From positions 1 to 64,000 of the forward strand of contig NZ_WHZV01000009.1 in NCBI RefSeq assembly GCF_010667645.1: a stretch of 64,000 bases of DNA, given 5' to 3'. The translations under genes were made by a program, and so were the position numbers. This stretch comes from Bifidobacterium platyrrhinorum (GTDB taxonomy: Bacteria > Actinomycetota > Actinomycetes > Actinomycetales > Bifidobacteriaceae). Positions 8,610-16,645 of this stretch are shown here, piece by piece (the first letter of the stretch is position 1; each line of letters begins with the position of its first letter). The notes below the pieces were generated by a model that worked only from the letters and a program-made list of their open reading frames with translations, had not been told where the DNA came from and did no database searches.

Positions 8610-9968
8610 TCAGGCTTCGGCGGCGGCCTTCATGGCGACGGCGCCGACATAATAGACGGGCTTGTCGAAGTTCGGCTGGAACAGGAAGTCCACGTTCGCG
8701 AGCTGGTCGATGGTGAACTTCGCCTGGATCGCCATCGAGATCACGTTCGCGGCGCCGGAGATGTCGGCCTTCGAGCAGAACTGGCCGCCCTTGACCTCGC
8801 GCGTCTCGGGATCCCACGTGAGGATCGACGTGACCGGCGTGGTGGTGAGCATGAAGTCGGGGCGGTAGTCCTCGGTCAGCTCGGTCTCGCGCACGGTCAG
8901 GCCGCGGCGTTCCGCACCGGCCGCGGTCAGGCCGGACGCGGCGAGCGACAGGTCGTACAGCTGCACGGCGCTCGTCGCCTGCGTGCCGAGGTACTTGACG
9001 GTCGGTTCCGCGATGTTGCGGCCGACGAGCAGGCCCTGGCGCACCGCGTTCGTGGCGAGCGGGATGTAGTCGTGCCTGCCGGTCGGGTTGTAGAAGACGG
9101 TCGCCGAGTCGCCGCACGCGTACACGTCCGGCGCGGAGGCGCGCATGTAGTCGTCGACGACGATCGCGCCGTTCGGCAGCATGTCGACCTGTCCCTTGAG
9201 CAGGTCCGTGTTCGGCAGGAACCCGACCGCGAGGATCGCCATCTCGGCCGTGTACTCGCCCTTCTCGGTGACGACGGTGACGGTGTCGTCGTCGTTGTCG
9301 CGGAACGCGGTCACCTTCTGGCCGAGCGCGAGCGTGACGCCGTGCTCCTCGAACGCGGCCGCGACCTGGTCGGTGATCTGCTTGTCGAAGTTGTTGGCGA
9401 GCGGGCGGTCGAGGCCGTCGACGAGCGTGGTCTTCACGCCTGTGAGCGAGAACTGCTCGGCGATCTCCGCGCCGATGTAGCCGGAGCCGATCACGACCGC
9501 CGACTTCGCCTCCTTCGCCTTCTCCTTGATGGCGATGGCGTGGTCCCAGTTCTTGCACAGCAGCACGTGCGGGCTGTCGATGCCGGGGATCGGCGGCACG
9601 ACCGGGCGCGAGCCGGTGGTGACGACGAGCTTGTCGAAGGACAGCGTCTCGACCGGGGCTTCGGAGCCGTCCGCCGGGGCGTCGACCGGGCGGTAGGTGA
9701 GCGTCTTGGCGGCGACGTCGATGGACGTCACGTCGGTGCGCATGTGCATGGTCGCGCCCGCCTGGGCCAGCGCCTCGGGGGAGGAATAGAACATCTTCTT
9801 CGGGTCGGACACGTGGTCGCCGACCCACAGCGCGATGCCGCACGAGAGGAACGACAGCGTGCCGTTGCGTTCGAACACGTGGACGGTCCAGTCGGGGTGC
9901 TCGGCGAGGATCGACGTGGCGGCGAAGGTGCCGGCGTGCGTGCAGCCGACGATGGCGACGGTGGTCAT
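8610..9968 (-). CDS. nox: NADH oxidase / CoA-disulfide reductase-like flavoprotein
   Basis: 452 residues, two-dinucleotide-binding flavoprotein. The N-terminal FAD site is VAIVGCTHAGTFAA. Redox-active Cys43 lies in SFLSCGIA, the hallmark of water-forming NADH oxidases and peroxide/CoA-disulfide reductases. A second Rossmann motif VVIGSGYIGAEIAEQ (about 150-165) binds NADH, and VYACGDSA contacts FAD. The C-terminal dimerisation domain is complete. In an anaerobe this enzyme would detoxify oxygen and regenerate NAD+. The ATG at 9968 follows AAAGGAG. A CRP-family-like palindrome lies about 140 nt upstream. Water versus peroxide production cannot be decided from sequence alone. Confidence 0.85.
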   Translation of the reverse strand: MTTVAIVGCTHAGTFAATSILAEHPDWTVHVFERNGTLSFLSCGIALWVGDHVSDPKKMFYSSPEALAQAGATMHMRTDVTSIDVAAKTLTYRPVDAPADGSEAPVETLSFDKLVVTTGSRPVVPPIPGIDSPHVLLCKNWDHAIAIKEKAKEAKSAVVIGSGYIGAEIAEQFSLTGVKTTLVDGLDRPLANNFDKQITDQVAAAFEEHGVTLALGQKVTAFRDNDDDTVTVVTEKGEYTAEMAILAVGFLPNTDLLKGQVDMLPNGAIVVDDYMRASAPDVYACGDSATVFYNPTGRHDYIPLATNAVRQGLLVGRNIAEPTVKYLGTQATSAVQLYDLSLAASGLTAAGAERRGLTVRETELTEDYRPDFMLTTTPVTSILTWDPETREVKGGQFCSKADISGAANVISMAIQAKFTIDQLANVDFLFQPNFDKPVYYVGAVAMKAAAEA

Positions 9969-10278
9969 GGATATGCTCCTTTGCTTATGGCCTTGGGGCG
10001 GCGTTCCGGGGTCTTCCGTTGCCCCCGGCGCGAACGTCCGCCTTCCGGCGTCCACTGTAGCAAAGCGGTTTTCGCCGGCATCGCGTGGCGCGCAAGCGGT
10101 CCGTGAAGTGTGACGCGGGTCACATCGCTGCGGGACGGGGTGCCCCCGTCCGCGGCGGCATGACCCCCGTCGTGCGGCCGACGCGTTTCGCCCGGGGCTA
10201 TTTCACGGTGTTCGCACATGCCTTATGGCACACTGTTTGATAGTGTTTCGCGGTTCCGTTGATTCGAAAGAGGTTGTC
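9969..10278. other. 310-nt divergent intergenic region, nox / murA
   Basis: This region separates the divergent nox and murA starts and must hold both promoters. The only clear signal is the TGTGAC/GTCACA palindrome at 10109-10124. No convincing -35/-10 pair was identified by eye. A GC-rich part at 10000-10100 has no repeat or small gene that could be supported. Confidence 0.5.
10109..10124. promoter_or_regulatory. CRP/GlxR-like operator palindrome
   Basis: The 16-bp sequence TGTGACGCGGGTCACA is a perfect 6+6 inverted repeat with 4-bp spacing, so it matches the CRP-family consensus TGTGA-N6-TCACA exactly. It lies between the divergent nox and murA genes, about 140 nt from the nox start and 155 nt from the murA start. 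Regulation by a CRP/GlxR-type protein is inferred from the motif alone. Confidence 0.55.
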
Positions 10279-11604
10279 GTGGGCGAAAACGAAAACGATG
10301 TGCTGCATGTCGAGGGCGGCAAGCCGCTGAACGGCACGATCAAGGTGCGTGGCGCGAAGAACTTCGTGAGCAAGGCGATGGTCGCCGCGTTGCTCGCGCC
10401 GGGCAAGAGCGTGTTGAAGAACGTTCCGGAGATCCGCGACGTGCATGTCGTGTCCGACCTGCTGCGTCTGCATGGCGTGGACGTGGACGTGGACGGCGAG
10501 CATGGCGTGGTCACGATCGACGCGACGCACGTGCAGCTCGCGGACGTGGCGGACGTGGACACGCTGTCGGGTTCGTCGCGCATCCCGATCCTGTTCTCGG
10601 GGCCCTTGGTGCATCGTCTGGGCGAGGCGTTCATCCCGGCGTTGGGCGGGTGCAACATCGGCGGCCGTCCGATCGACTTCCATCTGGAGACCCTCAGGAA
10701 GCTGGGCGCGAACGTCGACAAGGAGCATAAGGACGGGATCCACATCACCGCGCCGAACGGACTGCACGGCGCGAAGATCCACCTGCCGTACCCGTCGGTG
10801 GGCGCGACCGAGCAGACGCTGCTCGCGGCCGTGCTGGCCGAGGGCAGGACCGAATTGTCGGGCGCGGCGATCGAGCCGGAGATCATGGATCTGGTGGCCG
10901 TGCTGCAGAAGATGGGCGCGATCATCAGCGTGGACGTGGACCGCACGTTCCGCATCGAGGGCGTCAAGGAGCTCAAGGGCTACACGCACACGTCGCTCAC
11001 CGACCGCATCGAGGCGGCGAGCTGGGCGTCGGCGGCGCTGGCCACCCGTGGAGACATCTTCGTCAAGGGGGCGACCCAGCCGGAGATGATGACGTTCCTC
11101 AACGTGTTCCGCAAGGTCGGCGGCGAGTTCGACGTGACCGACAAGGGCATCCGCTTCTGGCATCCGGGCGGCGATCTGAAGCCGGTCGCGATCGAGACGG
11201 ACGTGCACCCCGGCTTCATGACCGACTGGCAGCAGCCGCTGGTCGTGGCCTTGACGCAGGCGAACGGCCTGTCGATCGTGCACGAGACCGTGTACGAGAA
11301 CCGGTTCGGGTTCACCAAGCCCTTGGTGCAGATGGGCGCGACGATTCAGCTGTACCGCGAGTGCCTGGGTTCCCTGCCGTGCCGTTTCCAGCAGCGCAAC
11401 TACAAGCATTCCGCGGTGATCTTCGGACCGACCCCGCTCACCGGTCGCGACATCGACGTGCCGGATCTGCGCGGCGGCTTCAGCCACCTGATCGCGGCGC
11501 TCGCCGCGAAGGGCCCGTCCAATGTGCAGGGCATCAGCCTGATCGACCGCGGCTACGCCGACTTCCGCGGCAAGCTCCACCAGCTCGGCGCCGACATCGA
11601 CTGA
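10279..11604 (+). CDS. murA: UDP-N-acetylglucosamine 1-carboxyvinyltransferase
   Basis: 441 residues from the GTG at 10279, which has an AAAGAGG ribosome-binding site 5 nt upstream. A longer in-frame ATG at 10225 lacks one. The enzyme transfers enolpyruvate from PEP to UDP-GlcNAc, the first committed step of peptidoglycan synthesis. The KNF substrate-binding residues (Lys27/Asn28 in KVRGAKN) and catalytic Cys125 in GGCNIGGRPIDFH are present; this Cys is the fosfomycin target. The usual RASI stretch near residue 98 reads SSRIPILF. A C-terminal RGGFSHLIAALAA loop matches EPSP-synthase-fold enzymes. It is followed by its own terminator. Confidence 0.93.
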   Translation: MGENENDVLHVEGGKPLNGTIKVRGAKNFVSKAMVAALLAPGKSVLKNVPEIRDVHVVSDLLRLHGVDVDVDGEHGVVTIDATHVQLADVADVDTLSGSSRIPILFSGPLVHRLGEAFIPALGGCNIGGRPIDFHLETLRKLGANVDKEHKDGIHITAPNGLHGAKIHLPYPSVGATEQTLLAAVLAEGRTELSGAAIEPEIMDLVAVLQKMGAIISVDVDRTFRIEGVKELKGYTHTSLTDRIEAASWASAALATRGDIFVKGATQPEMMTFLNVFRKVGGEFDVTDKGIRFWHPGGDLKPVAIETDVHPGFMTDWQQPLVVALTQANGLSIVHETVYENRFGFTKPLVQMGATIQLYRECLGSLPCRFQQRNYKHSAVIFGPTPLTGRDIDVPDLRGGFSHLIAALAAKGPSNVQGISLIDRGYADFRGKLHQLGADID

Positions 11605-11616
11605 CGGCCGGAGGCG

Positions 11617-11652
11617 AACAGCGGGTCCAGGCTTATGCCGGGGCCCGCTGTT
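11617..11652 (+). terminator. terminator after murA
   Basis: A 12-bp stem, AACAGCGGGTCC (11617-11628) with GGGCCCGCTGTT (11641-11652), starts 12 nt after the murA stop. One G-T pair occurs. It is followed by TGCGTCCCCTTTA. A further GC-rich repeat-like stretch (CCCCTTTAGGGGGG, GGCCGGCCATGAGGCCGG) fills the gap up to the acyltransferase gene. Confidence 0.65.
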
Positions 11653-11769
11653 GCGTCCCCTTTAGGGGGGCTGGCCGGCCATGAGGCCGGACCGAGGGGG
11701 CCTGTAGCTGGAGCATCCGCTCAACTCGGCGCACGGGCCGCGGTAGGGGGCGAACGTACAATAAGGCGC

Positions 11770-12672
11770 ATGGCATCCAAAGGAAAACCGTCGCCGCGCT
11801 CCGCGGTCAAGCCGCTGAGCGACGCACGCGTCGCCGAACTCGCGAAGAGGCACCATCTCGTCGACCCGATGCGCGACCTGCCCACCGGGCCGGGCCGCCG
11901 CATCAACCAGCCGGAAATCGACGCGCAGAATCCGAAGGGCACCCGCCGCCTGCTCAAAGGCGTCGACGTCGTCTTCCACGCGAGCTGCCGGACCTACGCG
12001 TGGGGACTCGACAACATCCCCGAAAGCGGCCCGTTCATCACCGCCGCCTCGCACGTGACCATGTTCGACGTGTTCGTGCCGATGGCCAGCCTGTTTCACA
12101 TGGGCCGCCGCCCGCGCTACATGGCCAAGGCCGAGATGGCGAAATGGCCGCTCATCGGCAAATGGTTCCGGATCGTCGGCATGCAGCCCGTCCAGCGCCA
12201 CTCCGGCAAGGCCAAGCAGATCGAGGAGACGTCCATCGGCATCCTCACCTCCGGCCGGCCGCTCACCGTCTGGCCCGAAGGCACCGTCACCCGCGACCCG
12301 CAGAAATGGGTGATGAGCATCAAGGAGGGCGCCGCCTACATCGCGCTCGAAGCCTCCCGCCGGCTCGGCAGGCAGGTGCCGCTGTTCTGCGCCGCCACCT
12401 GGGGCGCCGCCTCCATCAACCACTGGTGGCCATGGCCGAGGAAGAACGTCGTCATGTGCTACGACCACCAGCTCGACTACTCCGACCTGCTCGAAGGCAT
12501 GGAGCATTGGGGCGACGAGCCGCCGGCCGAGGCCGTGGAGACGCTCAAATGGCGCATGTTCGTCCGTCTCAACGAGCTCCTCGAGGAGATCCGCGGCGAG
12601 GAATTCCCCAAGGAAGGCTACTGGGACTACCGCACGATGGGGCGCAAGCCGATCACGGCGACCGAGGACTGA
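11770..12672 (+). CDS. 1-acyl-sn-glycerol-3-phosphate acyltransferase (PlsC family)
   Basis: 300 residues. The acyltransferase motifs are SHVTMFD (HX4D, His95/Asp100) and WPEGTVTRD (Glu170-Gly-Thr). The family esterifies lysophosphatidic acid to phosphatidic acid at the membrane. The N-terminal ~65 residues are basic and polar, and no strong membrane anchor is evident. The ATG at 11770 has AAGG just upstream and gives the plausible length. gpsA follows 160 nt downstream and supplies the glycerol-3-phosphate backbone, so the two fit one phospholipid pathway. Confidence 0.88.
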   Translation: MASKGKPSPRSAVKPLSDARVAELAKRHHLVDPMRDLPTGPGRRINQPEIDAQNPKGTRRLLKGVDVVFHASCRTYAWGLDNIPESGPFITAASHVTMFDVFVPMASLFHMGRRPRYMAKAEMAKWPLIGKWFRIVGMQPVQRHSGKAKQIEETSIGILTSGRPLTVWPEGTVTRDPQKWVMSIKEGAAYIALEASRRLGRQVPLFCAATWGAASINHWWPWPRKNVVMCYDHQLDYSDLLEGMEHWGDEPPAEAVETLKWRMFVRLNELLEEIRGEEFPKEGYWDYRTMGRKPITATED

Positions 12673-12707
12673 CGGCGCATACGCCGCAACGTCCCTTTCC
12701 CGACCCG

Positions 12708-12748
12708 CCCACGCGGCCGTCCCCGTCCCTACGGGCCGGCCGCGTGGG
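12708..12748 (+). other. GC-rich hairpin between the acyltransferase and gpsA
   Basis: A perfect 11-bp inverted repeat (CCCACGCGGCC at 12708-12718, GGCCGCGTGGG at 12738-12748) encloses a 19-nt loop. It could attenuate or terminate transcription between the two lipid genes, but there is no U-tract after it. Confidence 0.45.
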
Positions 12749-12832
12749 CGAGAGGGCGAGTAGCATGGCGTGAAGGCGAAGAATCGCAGCACAGACAAGA
12801 CAGTCAGGCAAGACAGTAAGGAACCAAACGCA

Positions 12833-13828
12833 ATGAAGATCACCGTTCTTGGCGCGGGCGCATGGGGCACCGCATTCGGACAGGTGCTGGCCGACGCGGG
12901 CAACGACGTGACGATGTGGGCGATGGAGCCCGAAATCGTCGAAGGCATCCGCGACAACCACCGCAACCACGTGAGGCTGCCGTTCATCGAGCACCTGCCG
13001 GACAACATGACCGCCACCGGCGACCGCGCCGAATCGGTCAGGGACGCCGAGATCGTCGTCGTCGCCATCGCCGCGCAGTTCGCACGCGTCGCGCTCGCCG
13101 AATTCAAGGGCCTCATCCCCGACGACGCCATCGTCGTGAGCCTCATGAAGGGCATCGAACGCAACACCAACAAGCGCATGGACGAGGTCGTGCGCGAATC
13201 CCTCGACCTGCCCGCCGAGCGCTTCGCCGCCGTCTCCGGCCCGAACCTGAGCAAGGAGATCGCGCTGCGCCAGCCCGCCGCCACCGTCGTCGGCTGCGAG
13301 GACCTCGACAACGCGACCAAGGTCGCCAAGGCCTGCACCACCGACTACTTCAAGGCGTTCGTCACCACCGACGTCATCGGACTGGAGATGTGCGGCTCGC
13401 TCAAGAACGTCGTCGCACTCGCCGTCGGCATGGCGCGCGGCGCCGGCTACGGCGAGAACACCGCCGCCATGATCGAGACGCGCGGCCTCGCCGAACTCAC
13501 CGCGCTCGGCAAGGCCGCCGGCGCCGACCCGAAGACCTTCGCCGGACTCGCCGGCGTGGGCGACCTCATCGCCACGTGCGGCTCCCCGCTGAGCCGCAAC
13601 TACACGTTCGGCGCGAACCTCGGCAAGGGCCTGAGCAAGGAGGAGGCGACGAAGGTGAGCAACGGCGTCGCCGAAGGCGTGCCCACCACCGACGCCGTCG
13701 TCGCGCTCGGCGACGAGCTCGGCGTGCCCACGCCGCTCGCCTACGCGATGAGCCGTGTGCTCGACGAGGGCATCTCCTGCGCCGAGATGCTCTCCCTGCT
13801 GTTCGGCCGCGAGATCACCGCCGAGTGA
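12833..13828 (+). CDS. gpsA: glycerol-3-phosphate dehydrogenase [NAD(P)+]
   Basis: 331 residues, soluble. It reduces dihydroxyacetone phosphate to sn-glycerol-3-phosphate for phospholipid synthesis. The N-terminal Rossmann motif GAGAWGT (7-13), the SGPNLSKE segment (135-142), catalytic Lys191 in GSLKNVVALAVGMARG and the C-terminal GLAGVGDLIATC motif are all in place. Length is normal for bacterial GpsA. The ATG at 12833 follows AAGGA. It lies downstream of a PlsC-type acyltransferase and upstream of ddl on the same strand. Confidence 0.95.
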   Translation: MKITVLGAGAWGTAFGQVLADAGNDVTMWAMEPEIVEGIRDNHRNHVRLPFIEHLPDNMTATGDRAESVRDAEIVVVAIAAQFARVALAEFKGLIPDDAIVVSLMKGIERNTNKRMDEVVRESLDLPAERFAAVSGPNLSKEIALRQPAATVVGCEDLDNATKVAKACTTDYFKAFVTTDVIGLEMCGSLKNVVALAVGMARGAGYGENTAAMIETRGLAELTALGKAAGADPKTFAGLAGVGDLIATCGSPLSRNYTFGANLGKGLSKEEATKVSNGVAEGVPTTDAVVALGDELGVPTPLAYAMSRVLDEGISCAEMLSLLFGREITAE

Positions 13829-13927
13829 CCGGCGCGTTCGAAGACGGCGAGTAGGATACGGTACCCGGAACAATTCGGGCCCGGCGGTGTGCCGGGTCGA
13901 TTCGCTAAGGAACGGACGAGAACGACT

Positions 13928-15049
13928 ATGACCAAGAAGCGCATCGTGGTGTTGTACGGCGGCAGGGCCGACGAGCATTCGATCTCCTGCATCTCCACCG
14001 CCGGCGTGCTCAACGCGCTCGACACGGACCGCTTCGAGGCGGTGCCCGTGGGCATCACCAAGGACGGCAAGTGGATCGTCGACGGCGAGGACCCGCGCGG
14101 CTGGAACCTCGACGGCGGCACGCTGCCCACCGTCGAGAAGACGGCGGGCGCCCGCGACGTCGTGCTCGACGTGGCGGAAGGCCGGGACGGCTTCTTCGCG
14201 CGCAACGCCGACGGCACGCTCGAGCCGTTCGGCCATGTCGACGCCGTGTTCCCCGTGCTGCATGGCCCGTACGGCGAGGACGGCACCGTGCAGGGCCTGC
14301 TCGAGATGATGAACGTGCCGTACGTCGGCTGCGGCGTGTTCGCGTCCGCCGCGTGCATGGACAAGCACTACACGAAGGTCGTGCTCAACGCGGCCGGCAT
14401 CCCCACCGCCCCCGGCGTGATGGTCGACGCCCGCGCCGTGACCGGCGAGGAGGCGCTCGCGCGCGTCGCCGAGGCCGGGCTCACATACCCGCTGTTCGTC
14501 AAGCCCTCGCGTGCCGGCTCCAGCTTCGGCGTGACCAAGGTCGAGGAATCCGACTCGCCCGAGGCGCAGGCCTCCGAGCTCGGCGCCGCCATCGCCGAGG
14601 CCGGCAGGCACGACTGGAAGGTGCTCATCGAACAGGGCATCGACGGCCGCGAGATCGAATGCGCGGTGCTCGCCGCCGCCCCCGGCGACGAACCGGAGGC
14701 CAGCTGGCCGGGCGAGATCGTGCTCGACCACCAGGACGACGACCAGTTCTACGATTTCGACTCCAAGTACATGGACTCCACCGCCAGCCACGTCGAGGTG
14801 CCCGCCGACCTGCCGGTCAGCGTGCTCGAGGACGTGCGCGACGTGGCCCGCCGCGCGTTCGCCGCGGTCGACGGCGCCGGCCTGAGCCGCGTGGACACCT
14901 TCGTCCGGCCGGACGGCACCGTGATGGTCAACGAGATCAACACCATGCCCGGTTTCACGCCGATCTCCATGTATCCCAAGGCTTGGGAGGCCACCGGCGT
15001 GAGCTACACGGCGCTCATCACCCGCCTCATCGAAGGCGTGCTGCGCTAG
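13928..15049 (+). CDS. ddl: D-alanine--D-alanine ligase
   Basis: 373 residues. An ATP-grasp enzyme that joins two D-alanines for the peptidoglycan stem peptide. It begins with the family motif VVLYGGRADEHSISCISTAGV. It carries FPVLHGPYGEDGTVQG, the ATP-binding KPSRAGSSFGVTKV, and the C-terminal metal site VNEINTMPGFTPISMYPK. Tyr in GPYGED is consistent with D-Ala-D-Ala rather than D-Ala-D-Lac activity, an inference from family knowledge. The start at 13928 matches the motif position; the ribosome-binding site is weak. Confidence 0.94.
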   Translation: MTKKRIVVLYGGRADEHSISCISTAGVLNALDTDRFEAVPVGITKDGKWIVDGEDPRGWNLDGGTLPTVEKTAGARDVVLDVAEGRDGFFARNADGTLEPFGHVDAVFPVLHGPYGEDGTVQGLLEMMNVPYVGCGVFASAACMDKHYTKVVLNAAGIPTAPGVMVDARAVTGEEALARVAEAGLTYPLFVKPSRAGSSFGVTKVEESDSPEAQASELGAAIAEAGRHDWKVLIEQGIDGREIECAVLAAAPGDEPEASWPGEIVLDHQDDDQFYDFDSKYMDSTASHVEVPADLPVSVLEDVRDVARRAFAAVDGAGLSRVDTFVRPDGTVMVNEINTMPGFTPISMYPKAWEATGVSYTALITRLIEGVLR

Positions 15050-15447
15050 TTGCGCGATTTCCCCACCTGCTTTGTGGCGGGTGACCGCAGGGGACGGCGA
15101 TTCCCCATCATGGACCATAGGACTTGGCCAAGCGGCCCGGAACGTGTCCAGGATGGAGAATCGCCGTCCCCTGTTCCGTAGAGTGACGCAAGTCGCGAAA
15201 CGTGGCGCGTGGGCGTGGGCGCCGGCGCCGGTGCGCCGTCGACGGAATGTACGTAGGCGTCGCAGTTCATCTGTAGTTTCCCGGAATTCATCGCGGCGTC
15301 GCGCAAGGTCGCACGGCGTTCACCGCGGCGCCGGTGTCGCGACAGATAACGCCCCTAACTTACTCAATTGGAATTATGGGCCGCGTGAATGCAGCGCGAA
15401 TACAGCCCCGACTCCCTAGAGGCAAGTTGAGTAAAGGAAAGAAGCAT
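15050..15447 (+). other. 398-nt region between ddl and the ABC importer
   Basis: It holds a long imperfect inverted repeat (15088-15173), a GC-rich stretch without recognisable features, and an A/T-rich segment (about 15350-15380) where the importer promoter is likely. An 8-bp inverted repeat, TTACTCAA (15360-15367) and TTGAGTAA (15427-15434), overlaps the ribosome-binding site of the binding-protein gene. No TPP or other riboswitch core motif was recognised. Confidence 0.5.
15088..15173. repeat. long imperfect inverted repeat
   Basis: Arms of 27 bp (15088-15114 and 15147-15173) pair at 25 positions. The outer 16 bp, CAGGGGACGGCGATTC and its complement, are perfect. The central loop is 32 nt. 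It starts 39 nt after the ddl stop and has no T-tract, so it may be a dispersed palindromic element rather than a simple terminator. Confidence 0.7.
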
Positions 15448-16614
15448 ATGAAGAACCTGCGTAAGTTCGCGGCGGGCGCCATCGCCACCGTGCTCGCGTT
15501 CTCGATGGCCGCCTGCGGCTCGTCGAGCGCCTCCTCCAGCAATGGATCCGGCTCCGCCGGCAAGGCCGTCACCGTCGACCAGAAGTCCGCCAAGGCCACC
15601 TCCCTCGCCGATTTCGGCACCATGGACGACCTCGTCAAGGCCGCCGAGAAGGAGGGCGCGCTGAACGTCATCGCCCTGCCGCACGACTGGTCCAACTACG
15701 GCGAGGTCATCTCCGCCTTCAAGAAGAAGTACCCGAAGATCAAGATCACCGAGCTCAACCCGAACGCCTCCTCCAAGGAGGAGCTCGACGCCGCCAAGAC
15801 CAACAAGGGCACCGACGCCGCGCCGGACGTCTTCGACGTCGGCCAGCAGATCGCCGCCACCTCCACCGACTCCTTCGCCCCGTACAAGGTGCAGGCGTGG
15901 GACAAGATCCCGGACGAGTCCAAGGACGCGAACGGCGCCTACTACGCCGACTACACCGGCATCATGTCCATCGGCTGGAACAAGGACAAGTACGGTGAGA
16001 TCAAGTCCCTCAACGACCTGCTCGACCCGAAGTTCGCCGGCACCGTCGCCCTCAACGGCAAGCCCGCCGAGGCCGGCGCCGCCTTCAACGGCTACCTGAT
16101 GGTCAACCAGCTGGCCGGCGGCGACATCAAGAACCTGCAGCCCGGCCTCGACTTCTTCAAGAAGCTCAAGGACGCCGGCAACCTCACCACCGTCGACGTG
16201 ACCAACGGCACCATCGATTCCGGCCAGACCGGCGTCGTCATGGACTGGACCTACAACCAGGCCTCCTACAAGAAGGAACTCAAGAGCAAGGGCGTCAACT
16301 GGGAGTACAAGACCTTCCCGAAGGCGCAGGTCGTCAGCTACTACAACCAGGCCATCAACAAGGACGCGCCGCACCCGGCCGCCGCCCGCCTGTGGGAGGA
16401 GTACCTGTACACCGCCGAAGCCCAGAACCTGTGGTTCAAGGGCGGCGCCAACCCGGTGCTGCTCGACTCGATGAAGCAGGACGGTACCGTCGACCAGGCG
16501 ACCCTCAAGGACGCCATCACCATCGAGGGCAAGCCGGTCAGCTACACCAACGACGACGCCACCCGCATCACCGACTGGCTGCAGAACAACTGGGACAAGA
16601 CGATCGGCAACTGA
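15448..16614 (+). CDS. ABC transporter substrate-binding lipoprotein
   Basis: 388 residues. A lipoprotein signal with lipobox SMAAC places the acylated Cys at residue 23; a Ser/Gly-rich tether follows. The rest is a periplasmic-binding-protein fold of the spermidine/putrescine, iron(III) and phosphonate cluster: LNVIALPHDWSNYGEVISAFKKKYP near 80, PDVFDVGQQ near 135 and the hinge region near 280-300. It delivers its ligand to the two permeases encoded directly downstream. The substrate cannot be assigned from sequence; polyamine, iron or thiamine are the family options. An AAAGGAAAG site precedes the ATG. Confidence 0.88.
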   Translation: MKNLRKFAAGAIATVLAFSMAACGSSSASSSNGSGSAGKAVTVDQKSAKATSLADFGTMDDLVKAAEKEGALNVIALPHDWSNYGEVISAFKKKYPKIKITELNPNASSKEELDAAKTNKGTDAAPDVFDVGQQIAATSTDSFAPYKVQAWDKIPDESKDANGAYYADYTGIMSIGWNKDKYGEIKSLNDLLDPKFAGTVALNGKPAEAGAAFNGYLMVNQLAGGDIKNLQPGLDFFKKLKDAGNLTTVDVTNGTIDSGQTGVVMDWTYNQASYKKELKSKGVNWEYKTFPKAQVVSYYNQAINKDAPHPAAARLWEEYLYTAEAQNLWFKGGANPVLLDSMKQDGTVDQATLKDAITIEGKPVSYTNDDATRITDWLQNNWDKTIGN

Positions 16615-16645
16615 GCCGAACGCCGCAGGGAAGACCGTCAACCCC

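Noticed and set aside
12653-15118. Minus-strand open frame of 821 codons opposite gpsA and ddl
   Set aside because: It covers two well-identified plus-strand genes and its translation (His/Arg/Val-rich) has no domain or plausible start.
15180-15440. Possible TPP or polyamine riboswitch before the ABC importer
   Set aside because: No CUGAGA core or other known riboswitch consensus was seen; only an inverted repeat near the ribosome-binding site remains.
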